From a virus, in the IMG/VR virus record IMGVR_UViG_3300007540_000030, positions 1 to 42,629 of that record: a stretch of 42,629 nucleotides of DNA. One strand, written 5' to 3'. Numbering within the stretch: position 1 is the stretch's first letter; each line of letters begins with the position of its first letter. The notes beneath the pieces were generated by a model that was not told where the DNA came from, searched no databases, and saw only the letters and a program-made list of their open reading frames with translations. Of this stretch, positions 13,589-25,800 are shown one piece after another. A program made the position numbers and the translations under genes.

Positions 13589-15220
13589 TTATCCGCGTTG
13601 CAATGCAATTCCTGTGGTGTAGCCAACTACTTTGTAGTATACTCCCTCGTCAAACCTAAGAGGAATTTCATATTGAATCGCGTTATCCCCAGAATCGTCC
13701 CTTCCTACTGGTTGCCAGTTGGCACCTCCACCAGCGCCGGTTAAGTCTCGCGAACCAGCAGCACGACATGCCAGAGCAACGAACATTGCATATCCTGGAG
13801 CTCCTACTTCAAGTGTTCCTGCACCGTTTTCGAAGCCTCCGCCGTCAGGTCCAGCCTGAAATGCATAAGCGGTGAATAAAATGTTAGTGATTTGGCTATG
13901 TATGTTTTCTAACCCAGGAATAGTTTTAAGCTTTACGGTTGTTAAAGGTTTAGTGCCGGTAACATTACTAAGGATTGTGTATGGAGTTGAAAGCCAAGAC
14001 ACGGACGTACCTACTGTTTGCTCTCCAATAATAGGAATATTGTCTACTTGAGCTTGGAGAGTTCCAATTAACGTATTGAGCTGGTCTATTTGAGATTGAA
14101 TGGTGCCTGCACTGAAGTTTCTATTAATTTCGTAGGCAAACTTTTTATTAATCGACCGTAGAGTAGTGAACGGATTTAGTATGTTAGGAGCATCAGCAGT
14201 AGCAATCGCCTGTCTTTCAGGTAATGTTAATTCATTAGACCTAAAGAATGGTCTTATATCAATGAGATTATCTTCTGTTAATGCCGTGCCTTCAATATAA
14301 TTGAAAGGAACTAGTACGTAACATATAGGTAATCCAAAACTACTATTGCTTTGGCTAGCAACATAATCAACTAAATCAGCAACATTGATAGACGCTCCAT
14401 CAGGACTTTGGCGAAGCGGAGTGTTTTCATATCCTTTTGAATTTAAAATATCAGCAGTAGGAACAGTTGTAAATAAAGGTTTGCCATCTCCAGGGTTAGT
14501 CTTTGCTTCGATTAATACAGGAGGTACATTATTTACATCCTGAATCATTGTTCTAGGATTGCTCTTTGTGCCAGTGTTTTCGTATCGAGGTAGGTCGGTT
14601 CCTGACCTGCCGAAAGCACCGTTAGCTCCTCTAATAAAATAAGCTCCTCGTAAAACAGACAAGGACGGGGTTCCTCCGTCTTGGTCTTCGGATTTCTCTG
14701 CTTTGACGTACACTAAGTCTAGTCTGTACGCAGGAGGCAGGGAGTCTGAATCTGCTGGGTAGTCCTCTACGTTTCCGGCAGAAATCGGAACACTAGGTAC
14801 GGTGCCGTCTTCATTTAATCTTAGTCTAACTAAAGACGTTCTCGCAGTTCCGCTAGCAAGAAATTGCGCATTTGATTCTACGTCAGTGGTTTTTACGTCA
14901 GCCGTTGGTAAACTTAAATCCTGATTGTCTTGGGTTTCTTCTAGTCCCGTAAACCTGTCGGACGCTGAATCCATTCTCGCCAAAAAATTACCAGGGTTAA
15001 CAAAGACTCTACCGGGGTCGCCGTCTGATAAGAAGGGTTTTAGTTCCCCGAATGAAGCTCGTCCCTGAGTAACATCCAATTGGGAGCGAAGGTCGTCAAT
15101 CTGAATCTGAAGTCTCTCATCGTTCGTCAACAAATCTTGCAAAGGTAGATTATCGACCTCGTAGTAATACGGGTCGTTTGGTAAGTAATACCGAATATTT
15201 TTATTAATTTTATCAGTCAT
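13589..15220 (-). CDS. Tail fibre or baseplate appendage protein with N-terminal anchor motif
   Basis: This 543-residue protein opens with RYYLPNDPYYYEVDNLPLQD followed by LL, which resembles the start of the neighbouring 1334-residue protein (FYNWEQDNIPLAKL), and then a short helical stretch (ERLQIQIDDLRSQLDV). The region to about 200 is beta-rich with AYRLDLVYVKAEK, typical of phage fibre or baseplate-attached proteins. A helical segment near 375-395 (GTIQSQIDQLNTLIGTLQAQ) could trimerise, and the C-terminal 140 residues are a Gly-rich beta domain (TLEVGAPGYAMFVALACRAA). A virion appendage role is likely; the receptor is unknown. The start overlaps the previous stop as TAATG. Confidence 0.65.
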   Translation of the reverse strand: MTDKINKNIRYYLPNDPYYYEVDNLPLQDLLTNDERLQIQIDDLRSQLDVTQGRASFGELKPFLSDGDPGRVFVNPGNFLARMDSASDRFTGLEETQDNQDLSLPTADVKTTDVESNAQFLASGTARTSLVRLRLNEDGTVPSVPISAGNVEDYPADSDSLPPAYRLDLVYVKAEKSEDQDGGTPSLSVLRGAYFIRGANGAFGRSGTDLPRYENTGTKSNPRTMIQDVNNVPPVLIEAKTNPGDGKPLFTTVPTADILNSKGYENTPLRQSPDGASINVADLVDYVASQSNSSFGLPICYVLVPFNYIEGTALTEDNLIDIRPFFRSNELTLPERQAIATADAPNILNPFTTLRSINKKFAYEINRNFSAGTIQSQIDQLNTLIGTLQAQVDNIPIIGEQTVGTSVSWLSTPYTILSNVTGTKPLTTVKLKTIPGLENIHSQITNILFTAYAFQAGPDGGGFENGAGTLEVGAPGYAMFVALACRAAGSRDLTGAGGGANWQPVGRDDSGDNAIQYEIPLRFDEGVYYKVVGYTTGIALQRG

Positions 15221-18200
15221 TATACTAAGGAATCTAAATCAAAGATGTTGAGTGAACGCACCCCAGGACTAAAATCTACGGCAGTAGGAGAACCATCTCT
15301 GCCTTCACCTCCCGTAGACACGGTGCTTCTGTATATAGATATGCCTCCAATTTGTCTAGTGGCTAGGTGTTTTGCATTTTGGAATAAGCAGGCTCCCGAC
15401 TCATCTACAAAGTTTCTCATGTATCCTTGCCAATCTCCGTGAAGTGGTGGGATGGCAAACGCAGGAGAAGCAGTTATATTTGTTAGCCCAGACTCAGTAT
15501 TTTCAATATATGGGTTAATGTCCATACCTGAAGCGCTGCCTGGGTTAAAGCTAGCCGGGGTATAGTAGTTAATATCCGGGTTAACATAAGAAGCAACTCC
15601 CATAGTACCAGCAGGTAATCCAAAACCAAACACATAATCAGCTCCAGAAGTACTAAATCTGTCTTGGGTAGCTGGGTTTATTTGAGTGAAGTACCTTCTA
15701 CCTTGAGCACCATTCGATAAAGCTCCAGGAAGCGAGTTACCTTGTCCAAAGAAACTCATATATCCTTGAGAGTTGATTTGGTCTAATGCCCAACCTTCCC
15801 CGTCAGCGCCGAAAGTATATTGGTAAGAGCCAGATGTTGGCGTCACACTATTTTGCCACAGGTCTGAGCTAACTCCATAGAAAGATTTAACATCCCCTCT
15901 GTGTCCTAGCATCAACCTAAAGATACCATAGTTTTGGAACCCAGCAGCTCCCACTTCACCATTATTGTTAGGGTTACCCGGAGTATACGTTGCATACCTT
16001 TGTGCCGCACCAAATTCACCGAAATAATCCAAGGCTACTCCATTACCCCATTTGCCGGAAGGTCCATGATATCCTTTAGATACGCATTCCGAGTATGGGT
16101 TATTACCATTAATTAATACATCTTGAACTTTGATTCTGGAAGTATCCGCGATATTCCAAATATGCAATCTAGTTCCAAAGCTAGATGCTTGGAAATGTAT
16201 AGGAGGCATTTGTGAACAATCTGAAGAGAAATCGTACTGATACTGATTGCCTTGACCTATTCCGCCTTCGTAAGCACCTCCACCTCCATTTCCTTGGAAA
16301 CCTCCACTTGTGGCTTGGTCTCCCCAATCATTTCCGGGTTCTCCATCAGGATACTGTTCGCGTCCATAATTAGTAGGATTATAAACTACCCCTGATAAGT
16401 TGTGCTTATTAACATCCATCTTAAAGTTTACACCAAGAACATCGATGTAACTTCCGTTAACAGCCCTTGCAACCATACCTCCCGTGGTAACGTTATCCAT
16501 GGCTTCGGACGCGGTATCAACAAGTAATCTACTTTGTCTGTGAGCTTTGCCCGTAGCTGAGGTTGCAGCATTGTACGCAGCTGGAGTGTTTGTGCTGAAG
16601 CCATTAGGATACGTTTGCACGTATGCTCCACTACAGGAACTCCACCACAGTGAAGACGTTATATAATTTTCGCTCTTGTAAAGACCTGAGTACTTGACTG
16701 ATATCGAAGAAGGTGCTGTGCCTTGTCCTGCGGCTCCAGGAACACTGCTTACAAATCCGAACGGGAATCCGCCTAGGTTTTCTAATATAATTCCTGAGTT
16801 TTTATTTGCAACAAAGCAGGCTCTACTAGAGTGCACTTCTACCTGAGTATGATTTCTACTATCTAGGAGACCATACTTAACCACTTCCGGGATAGCTCCG
16901 TTTGAGGGAGTAGTGAACTTAACTAGAGAATTGTTATCCGCTAATGCGCCAACTCCAAATCTAGAAATTTTAGTAGGTCCAGTAAGTTCAATAGTCGAAC
17001 CATTATCCGCACAGATAGGGCTAGAAGTCCAGACTCGTGCTTGAGAACCTATAGTTCCTCCACTAGTATCCAAGAAGAATGTAGTATTAGACGCATTCGT
17101 TCCTCTAAACGCTACTTTAGAACCGTCTGTTACGTAGGCGATTCTACCTTTGCCTGGAGAGTTCTCCTCGGCAGCTGCGCAGAAGTTAACTAACTCCACA
17201 TCAGAGTTTCCTTCAACAACCACACAAGGAACATCGGTTGCGCTGCCTCCATTATACCCGGCGTCATTCTTATACCTAGAATACTCCGAGCCGTGCCAAG
17301 TTGCAAAGCTTCCGGAAGCAGCATTATCAGTGTCGTTTCTTCCTTCGTAGTAATCTATTGATTGTCCTCCCCAGTTGCCCATGTAGTCTGGGATAGAGGA
17401 GGCATTTGTATCTTGGTACCAAGGTTTTACTGAAGAGTTGTTAGCTGCCCTTAGGTTCTGTCCATTATAGCTTACCGCAAAAGCGGGTTTGCTTTGTAAC
17501 CAAGTTCCGTTAAAAACCTGACCCCCGTTGGGTATTCTGTAATTTCCACCGGCATTATATCCATAAAGCTCGTCTCCTCGGTAGCCGTATACTAGTTGAG
17601 AGCCCTCTAAATTAATGCCTAGTCCTTGGTTATCATCAGACGTAAACTGAGGAGACCTCATAACACTGTTTAATAATTTAAATCCTTCTCTATTATTAAA
17701 CACATCCCAACGTCCCAAATAATTTAACTCAGAGTTAATAGCCTCCACGCCGTAGAGATAATTTTGATAGGATTGAATAATGCCTGTAGTATAATCAAGA
17801 CCTCCAGCGTTAGGACGAACTTCTCCATCTTGGAAAGTGCCTCCTTCAATTGTCGAGTTATTTAATTGAATTCCAATATCATTCTTAGCGAACGTAACTT
17901 GGAACCGGTTGAATGAGGTTAAAACCCCCGTGCCTAATGGGGTATCAGAAAAAACAATAGTAGAATTATTTGATTTCAGTCCCGTACCAAAATACTTTTT
18001 ACTTCGCGTTCCATCAGTATTTTTTGGGTAAACTCTATAGGCAATCATGTTTCCCAAAACACCAATCTCGGAGTTTCTGAAACGGAAGCCGCTAGACCGT
18101 GTTCTACAAACCGCTGCGTTTTGTAAAATAATATCAGAAGAGTTTACGTCGAATCCGTGTTCCGTATTGTGGCTTAGCAAGAACGAAGCTTCAGAGTCTG

Positions 18201-19224
18201 TTCCACTAGCTCCGTCAACACAGATATTTGTAAACTTAATATCCCCGTTACAGTTTTTTACCGTAACCCCACGGAAATAGTTGCCATACATAGCAACGGA
18301 TAATCTGTTTTTACCGTACGTAGCTGCAGCTTCATTATCATCATCTAGCTGCACTCTTCTTATTTCTAAGTTTTCCCCGAACCCTGATTGGGTTCTAGGA
18401 GCAAAATCGGTTCTAGTGGCTACGACACTACTAACAATAGATTTGTCTATGCTTCTTTTATATGGATTAATGGTTATCTCATCAGTAGCAGTGAATTCAG
18501 CTCCTTTAGAGAAGTACATTCTATCCGATTCATTATTTGTGTCGGGAGCTTTCTGAGCAAAGACAGTGGTAAAATAATTTTTCGTTACAGTATCTTGTTG
18601 TGCTAAGGCAGTGCCATTATAAAAAATTTCCCCTAGGCGTACTGAGGAGACTGCTTTAATACTGCCTTGAAGTCCACTAGCCTCATTAGGGCTATGAATT
18701 TTAGTTAGAGCGCTAAACTGTAAAGTAGTACCGGACGGGTTTGTAATTTGGTCATTAATACTAGCTTCAGTTTTCCCGGCGGCTGTAAGAGCAACCACAG
18801 TCTTGGTTACGGCAGAAGGTCCATAGCCAAAGTTTTGGTTTCTAACTTCAAGCTTTCCTTGACCAACTGTAGTAATATCATTGAAGGTTACTGCTCCTAA
18901 GTCCCCGTAAGTACACAATTCAATAAGTAAGGGGAAGGATAGCCTGTTTGGAATCCGAGCAATAATATCATCCATGTTATCATAGATTCCGTTAGCCTCA
19001 TCAGCTACAGAAGATAACGTCATAGTAGTGGGTTTGTATTCTTCTCCTGGATAACCAGCATACTGATGAAGCAAATTAGTTCTTTCGATTAATTTAGCAA
19101 GAGGAATGTTATCTTGCTCCCAGTTATAGAACGTGCTGGCATCGAATAAATACCCCTCCTCAAATGTTCTCTTTAGAACATTGTTGCCTCCAGCGGAGCT
19201 AAAATCAGTTATATTAGTAGCCAT
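15220..19224 (-). CDS. Tailspike/fibre-like protein with parallel beta-helix
   Basis: This 1334-residue protein has an N-terminal anchor (YLFDASTFYNWEQDNIPLAK then LIERTNLL) like the 543-residue neighbour. From about 280 to 950 it has many short repeats of polar turns and alternating strands, for example ITINPYKRS, VTVKNCNGDIKFTNICVDG, SGFRFRNSEIGVLGNM and IGIQLNNSTIEGG. Asn/Ser ladders and small residues at turns are typical of right-handed parallel beta-helices of tailspikes. The C-terminal 300 residues are Gly/Asn/Tyr-rich with few repeats (NNNGEVGAAGFQNYGIFRLM) and may form a trimeric tip. A receptor-binding role, perhaps with polysaccharide binding or cleavage, is inferred; no catalytic residue pair can be named. 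Both ends join neighbours by TAATG overlaps. Confidence 0.7.
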   Translation of the reverse strand: MATNITDFSSAGGNNVLKRTFEEGYLFDASTFYNWEQDNIPLAKLIERTNLLHQYAGYPGEEYKPTTMTLSSVADEANGIYDNMDDIIARIPNRLSFPLLIELCTYGDLGAVTFNDITTVGQGKLEVRNQNFGYGPSAVTKTVVALTAAGKTEASINDQITNPSGTTLQFSALTKIHSPNEASGLQGSIKAVSSVRLGEIFYNGTALAQQDTVTKNYFTTVFAQKAPDTNNESDRMYFSKGAEFTATDEITINPYKRSIDKSIVSSVVATRTDFAPRTQSGFGENLEIRRVQLDDDNEAAATYGKNRLSVAMYGNYFRGVTVKNCNGDIKFTNICVDGASGTDSEASFLLSHNTEHGFDVNSSDIILQNAAVCRTRSSGFRFRNSEIGVLGNMIAYRVYPKNTDGTRSKKYFGTGLKSNNSTIVFSDTPLGTGVLTSFNRFQVTFAKNDIGIQLNNSTIEGGTFQDGEVRPNAGGLDYTTGIIQSYQNYLYGVEAINSELNYLGRWDVFNNREGFKLLNSVMRSPQFTSDDNQGLGINLEGSQLVYGYRGDELYGYNAGGNYRIPNGGQVFNGTWLQSKPAFAVSYNGQNLRAANNSSVKPWYQDTNASSIPDYMGNWGGQSIDYYEGRNDTDNAASGSFATWHGSEYSRYKNDAGYNGGSATDVPCVVVEGNSDVELVNFCAAAEENSPGKGRIAYVTDGSKVAFRGTNASNTTFFLDTSGGTIGSQARVWTSSPICADNGSTIELTGPTKISRFGVGALADNNSLVKFTTPSNGAIPEVVKYGLLDSRNHTQVEVHSSRACFVANKNSGIILENLGGFPFGFVSSVPGAAGQGTAPSSISVKYSGLYKSENYITSSLWWSSCSGAYVQTYPNGFSTNTPAAYNAATSATGKAHRQSRLLVDTASEAMDNVTTGGMVARAVNGSYIDVLGVNFKMDVNKHNLSGVVYNPTNYGREQYPDGEPGNDWGDQATSGGFQGNGGGGAYEGGIGQGNQYQYDFSSDCSQMPPIHFQASSFGTRLHIWNIADTSRIKVQDVLINGNNPYSECVSKGYHGPSGKWGNGVALDYFGEFGAAQRYATYTPGNPNNNGEVGAAGFQNYGIFRLMLGHRGDVKSFYGVSSDLWQNSVTPTSGSYQYTFGADGEGWALDQINSQGYMSFFGQGNSLPGALSNGAQGRRYFTQINPATQDRFSTSGADYVFGFGLPAGTMGVASYVNPDINYYTPASFNPGSASGMDINPYIENTESGLTNITASPAFAIPPLHGDWQGYMRNFVDESGACLFQNAKHLATRQIGGISIYRSTVSTGGEGRDGSPTAVDFSPGVRSLNIFDLDSLV

Positions 19225-19799
19225 TAGAATTCAATTGTCCATCTAAAATCTAGAATAAAGTCCGACGTTTTTGTTATGTCGTTAAATTTTCTATAAGCAC
19301 ATAAGTAAGATTTGCCTATTGTCGTTTGGTGTGGGTTTTTACTGAACAAGCCTATCTCATTTAAAACTTGGCTATTCGCAGTGTTTTCATCAAGGATTAT
19401 GCGCCATCTAACTTTTGTATCCGTTACTTTATCTATGTACGCATTGGGAATTACACCAAAACCCTCCCCTCTATGCTCGATGCCTGACGCAACTAAACTT
19501 TGTTCTACCGTTTCGATTGTGTCGCCATAAGCTGTTCTTGCAATCGCAGCTCCTAGTCTACCATTGGAAGATACTTGATAGTTAAAAGTGCTATCGCCCT
19601 CAGTTCCAAGTTGGAACAAAGTAATTTGAAAATTTCTTATATCTGAAGTTGCTGAAGCACCAAAAGCTAACGCCAAGCTAGCTCCCATTCCACTACAAAC
19701 AACATTGTCTTCTTCAAAGTGCAACTCCTCACCTCCATCTGGAAAAACTTTCCAAATCTCTAGGTGTCCCTTGTAATCGCAGTAGTCGTTAAAATTCAT
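19224..19799 (-). CDS. Small virion appendage protein with EIGLF/WTIEF module
   Basis: This 191-residue protein starts with GHLEIWKVFPDGGEELHFEE then DN, continues with IRNFQITLFQLGTEGD, RLGAAIARTAYGDT and LNEIGLFSKNPHQ, and ends in FNDITKTSDFILDFRWTIEF. The order of an early D-N motif, a strand with L-G-T, an E-I-G-L-F motif and a terminal W-T-I-x-F is familiar from small fibre- or collar-type proteins of tailed phages. No biochemical function is known to me. The N-terminal, middle and C-terminal blocks reappear in the upstream 2118-residue protein, where they flank long insertions. It starts two bases after that gene ends and its stop overlaps the next start. Confidence 0.65.
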   Translation of the reverse strand: MNFNDYCDYKGHLEIWKVFPDGGEELHFEEDNVVCSGMGASLALAFGASATSDIRNFQITLFQLGTEGDSTFNYQVSSNGRLGAAIARTAYGDTIETVEQSLVASGIEHRGEGFGVIPNAYIDKVTDTKVRWRIILDENTANSQVLNEIGLFSKNPHQTTIGKSYLCAYRKFNDITKTSDFILDFRWTIEF

Positions 19800-19800
19800 G

Positions 19801-22800
19801 CTAAAAATATAGTGTCCATATTATAGTTAGTTTATCTGAGTTATCTCCAAGTTTTAATCCTCCTGGGAAAAATACTTTCTTAGCAAACAAATCAAACACG
19901 GGTTCATTTTCAATTAATTGTTCTGAGGTATATAGGCTACTATCGTAGTATGCACCATCATAGACTCTATCAATACTCATAAAGTTAGGAGCGCTCCAAT
20001 CTGTGCTGAACGCACTTACATCATTGTCCAGATATCCGGAATCAGTGAGGGCAAAATTATAGTCAGCAATTACATCCCCATTTGTAGTATTAGTTAATTT
20101 AACTTCGTCTAATCTAATCTCATTCCTGCCTGCCAACGAGGTTTCTTGGTCTTTGGCGAAGTACCACATGACATCATTTTCGCCTGCGGCAGACGCTGCT
20201 ATGGAGAATGATTTATTGAAGCTTTGCCATTGATTTTGTTTTCCAGCAAGCTCAACAACTCCAAAATGAGGAGAGCTTACATACCCTTTGGGAGTTCCTT
20301 GAGTCCCTAAATCGTCAACAACTTTATATTTAAATGATAAGGTCATTGCGTTTCCAACCCCTGAAGCCCAGCCCGATGGGTCAAAGGAAGGAGAACCAAA
20401 ACCTGTATGGAACAACCGAGAAACATTTTTTCTATTAACGTTATCCACAGGCTCTTCTTTTGCCCGCAAACACATAGAGTTTCGATATTGGGCTCCTTCA
20501 ACAACGGCAGCGGGTGTAGGAGCTCCAGCATACCCAGCCAAATCACCCAAAGTCATTGTACTACTAAAGGGATATTGTGAGCCTGAAACCAAATACGGGG
20601 GAACAGCCATAGCTCTTTCGCTTCCTCGTTTCCGGGCTGTTTCTATCAAATTCATTGTATGCAAACCAACAGATTCAATGCCTCCATATTTCTTATCAAG
20701 AAGCTCCCATTCATCCCGTGATAGTGTAATCGCATACTTAACTCTAGGCTGTGCCATATCATCTCCAGGAGCACAAAGTCTCCTCAATGACAGATTGTCT
20801 ACAGCCATGACTGATGAAACAGCGTTTGCTGGAGATGCTGCACCCAGTGTATCATATATAAGGTTATGCCATTGTAGGTGACCATCAAGCTCCCCAGTCA
20901 GTGGCTCGTAAAAACCTACCGCGCTGACGGAAGAAAATTCATTTGGACTGTTATCTTGTAGCCACTTCATCTCTGTGTCAGAGGCTAAGACTAAGAACTG
21001 TGTATCCGTTCCGGTATCAGACTGCTCTAATAGCGCTACCGTTTGGTCCAGCCCGTCTCCACCTAAAAATTGAACATCTTGCTCCGCCAAATAGTTATAA
21101 CCACTTGGAGCTGTTTCTTGATTAAACGAATAAGACAGTCCTTTAAGGTTTGCAGGCTCACCATCGTCGTCTCCAGACAATACTAAAGACCATCTAGAAT
21201 CCCCTGGCTTCGAAGCATAAGCCCACTGTTGACCGGGGGTTGTATTCGGGTTGGTTCCTGATGTTATGGAAGAAAGGAAAGATATAGAGTCTCTTCCTTG
21301 TAGTCCTGTATACCAATTGTTTGCTCCGTCATGGTCGTTAGTGCTTCCGCTAACCAGATAACCTCCTTCAAAGTTACCGTTGCTTCCCATCACATCAACT
21401 GAGGAAACGGATAATAAATTATCAGTTAAGTAAAATACTCCGTAAGAACCTACGTGCGGAGCCTTTGTCTTAGCAGTAGAGGAAAAATAAACATCGTAAC
21501 ACGGCTGCATTACAAATCCACAACTGGAATCAAACAAAGTACTTTTGCCATAAGGCATTCTTTGCTGCTCTAGAATGTAACCATTAGGAGTGATTACGGA
21601 GAACCGGTTAAGATTTCCATACAACGTCGTGGGAGTATCTGTTGCTGCTCCTCCCGCGCCCGACATATACAATATCCCTTCCGCAGGGGGATAACATCCA
21701 TCAACCAAGGCTTCTTCTAAAGTTTTATCTCCAGTTGCATAATTAGCCGAAGTATAGAACTCAATATTGTTTAAGAAGTGACCTAGCTTTCCAGGAGTTC
21801 CTGGCGTGGCAGGTTGAATTGAAGTATCTTCTGGGTTTGGGAACTCAGGATAGACAGAGCTAACATCTTTATAGTCATACTGAGAATAGAACCTAAGGTT
21901 CCGAAGGTAAAACTGACCTTTGCCCGTCTGCGGAGCAAACATTACAGTAAATATTCTTGGGTCAGAGGTTCTGCCTTCCCACTTAGGAATACTAATACCA
22001 CTAGTAATCCAGTCATGTCCTGGGTAGTAATCTTTTAAAGACTCGTTTGGAACCTTAAAAGGCTTCGTAACCTTTCTATACTTTGATAGCGAAAGAGGAT
22101 AATTGTCGTTATCTACCAGCCACGTATTTGTTGTGAAATCCCATACCTGACGTTCTTTCGTATCTGTGTTGTATATTTGGAAAGCTTTGTACAGACTATC
22201 GAAACCTCCGCCCCAATGGTCTACAGCAACGGAAGCTTCTTTACTAGTAAAGCCAAGGTTAGATATGTAATCTGAGTAGCAAATAGTAGGCTTCTGGTAC
22301 TTGGTCGTATCCGAACCAGAAACACCTAAGAATTGAGTGCCGGAAAAATCTCTTACAAAGATTTTAGGAATATCAGGCTCGTCTGTTTGAGGGTCTACAA
22401 AGTGAGTATGCCACCCTCCTACTAAGCCTACAGGAACATTGTCTACCTCTTCTGAAGTAGAAATGTTAGATTGATTAGATAGAATCGGACCGCCGTAAGC
22501 TCCTAGGGAAACGTCAACTAGCTCAACTTTATTTATTTTTACAGAACAGCCCTTGTTAAAGATTAAGAACAAGCTGTAAGTACTATTTTCGGTTGCACTT
22601 CCTTTCGCTGCGAAAGATGTTCCGTCGCTTCCGTTGGCTAGTGTTCCCATCATCTCATTCATACCATGAATAGGAATACAGATTTGGCTGTTGCCGGATA
22701 GTGAATATTCAGTGCTTGGAATTCCTTCCCCTAAAGAACCACTTAGGCTTTGTGGAGAAACAGCAAACAAGTCGCTTTCACTAGTTCCAATTTTAGTCCA

Positions 22801-25800
22801 AGTCCCATCCCCATCATAAAAGAATACCCTTGGTTGAATAGCCTCAGTAGGTACGTCCGCTAAATTATATTGGAAGTGAGCTACAGTATCAGTGCACGTA
22901 GGATAGTTTCCTCTTATTGAGAAGTCTGTAACGTAGCATTGTTGATTTGCTATACTCTCTGCGCTCGTATCGTCCTTATCTACGTCTCCATCCTTTGCAA
23001 TCGTAAAGAACTCGAATCCCGCGCTAAAGGTATCATCATCGTTTAGTATCCACGCAGCCTGTCTGTTAATAGCTGGAGTGTAAACTAGCTGCTCTTCGTT
23101 TCTAATCTCATTAAACGGACTCCCTCCCTTACTAAATCTAAATCTATAGTTTTCTATATCCGGGTCTTCCGCAGCGGGCTTGTCTCCGACAAAACGTTTG
23201 AGAGAAAAATTATAATAAAAACGAGTAGACTGAGGTCCGTTTAAAAATAAGTAACAACCAACATCTCTACTATCTGATATTGCATTAGATTCTAGTTCAG
23301 AGGTGTAAGTGGCGGATAGTTCGCGTCGTGCGCTATCCACACTAAAAGTATACTTAGAGTTAGGAGCTAACGGAACATACAAGAATTGAGAAGGATGAAA
23401 TTGTACTGCCCTCTCATCTCTATTGTGGTATTCTGGGTTAGTAGTAGGAAGACCTCGATAGGAATCAACCTTTCTATCCGCAGCGCAGGGGTTTAGTATA
23501 GAGTTATATCCTGTGTATAAATTACCGGTGTTGTTTCCGCCTCCGTTTACCCCGTGGTATATTCCGATTAATTTAGCAACGTCGGACTCCCCGTTCTGAT
23601 TGTTTGTATAATCTGAATGCCATAACGAAACCGCTATTGAAGAGTCTTGGTTAAGTTGCTGCTTCTCAGCATCGATAATTAGATTATATTTTTTGTTTGG
23701 GTCGATGTCTGAGAAGGTTTGACCTATGTAGGTCAGCTCATCAAAGTTACTACCGTTGGTTGCATTGAAATTGGCTAATGCGTCAACCGCACTAAACATT
23801 ATTCCCGTGCCGTGGACTCCTCCTGGAAGTTGTAGCGAGGAGCGATTTGTAAGAGGATTGTTATTTAAGGCTTGGTGCCCGTACTCCCAGCCTTTCAGTC
23901 GTCCGAAACGAATATTCTTAACAATGTACTTTGCAAGATGGTCAGCTCCGTCAACACCATCAGCGTCAATAATTATTCTAAACTTATCTCTAGTGTACGC
24001 TGTGGGTAATGTAATAACTTTAGATACGCTTACAAACTCACCGGAAACAGCATTGCCATTTGCCTCACTAATCTCAAAAGGAACATTAGTTCCCCATTCC
24101 CCTTCTACATACCCAGATGCATCGTCAGTCCTAAAAGCGTAGTAAGTATCTTTAGATTCATTTACCAAACTCACTTTAATTCCTTTTGAAGTCGCAGACG
24201 CCACATACACATCCATAGACATAGTCATTATTGGAGTGTGCATACCTCCGTCATTTAACTCTACCGTAGAGAACCACTCCGCCGCATAGTTAGGAATATT
24301 AAAAGATTGAGATATACTTGCACAAGCACTTAGGTCAAACGATTGCAACGCAGATGCTTGCAGCACCGCTCCGGTTTCTCCTATCGAATTACGATACAGG
24401 GTTACTGAACCCAACGCACTAGCTTCATCAATTGGGTTAGAAGAGTTGGATAGAGGATTTATTACATCCCAGTTGGCAAAATCCACTAACCCTAAAGAAG
24501 ACGCTAAGTAATCTGGAGCGTTGGTTAAGAAGGAGTATTTGCTTAAATCAGAATTAAAGAGATAATTCTCTCTCTCACCAAACGTTGGATTAGCTACAGA
24601 ATAAACGTCACTATCGACAAGCTCTATACTTTCTAAAGCAACGAAGCCTTTTTCGTACAAGTATCTTCTAGGTAATATAAACCTAGCGACAAAATCACTA
24701 CGAAGGTTAACTAGGAAGTTATCTTCTCTTTGTGGTAGCGGGTCGAAGGAAACAACAGTAGGTTGATTTGGTTTTAATTCAACTGTTTTATAATCTTCAT
24801 AGGGTGTGAATATCTTCCGCTCAAAATTAAAATATTCTTGTTTTTCGTATGCAGTACTGAAAGGAACATTAGGCTTAGTTCTTCTATAAAATGCTACTTC
24901 AAAAGGAACACTAGATTCCCCGTTTAAGCGCAGAGTTATAGGCTGCGTTGGAAGTGAAGGAATGGGAGCGTCAACTATAACGTAATCCTGTCCTTTGGTT
25001 TTGGTCACGCAATAGGCATCTACCGTATCTCCTTTAGCATTAGTATAAGAATACTTAATCTCAGGCTCCCCTTCTACTTGAGTTTCAGGAAGCAGAGATG
25101 TACTCCTAGCTTGATTTCCATAAGATAGTTGCGCGGCTACGTTTTTATTTCCTTTATTTCCTACTGTATCAAAAATATGGTTATTAAGAGAAGGAGCTTT
25201 AGCAAATATAACAGAGCTAACGCCACTCATCTCTAAGTATTGTGCGCTGGCTGCAGTATAGTTATACTGCACTCCGTACCGGGAATCATGAGCGTCAAAG
25301 TTCTGTTTAGCAGAACCCAAGGTCATAGCTTTTATTTGGTAGTTTCCTATTTCATCTAGATTAGGAGTCTTGTTTGTGTGCAGGCGGCGAACAACCACAT
25401 TGTCTATGAAAAGTTGTGATTCGTCAAAGTTACTAGTGTTCGAATACGCAAAAGCATCTAAACACATAGTAGTTCCAGTGGTTGGTTGCCTGAAATCGTA
25501 AACCCCACTAACTGTAAACCAATCGTTGGTTGCCCACCCTGAATTAGAACTAGCTGCTAAAGTTACACTAGAAGTTGCGATATTGCCAGGAGTTAACTGT
25601 CTAAGCTTTATGGTCTTATCGGCAATAGAACCATTACCGTTTTTAACGTCCGCCTGAACGTAATAGAAATATCCTGAAGGACAGGAGATACTACTAAGAA
25701 CTAACCTAGCTCCTATTTCATCATCACTTCCTGGGCTCGTAGCACTTACGGCAAGATATCCGTCAGACTGATTACTAGTTGACGACCATATTAGTGCTAC

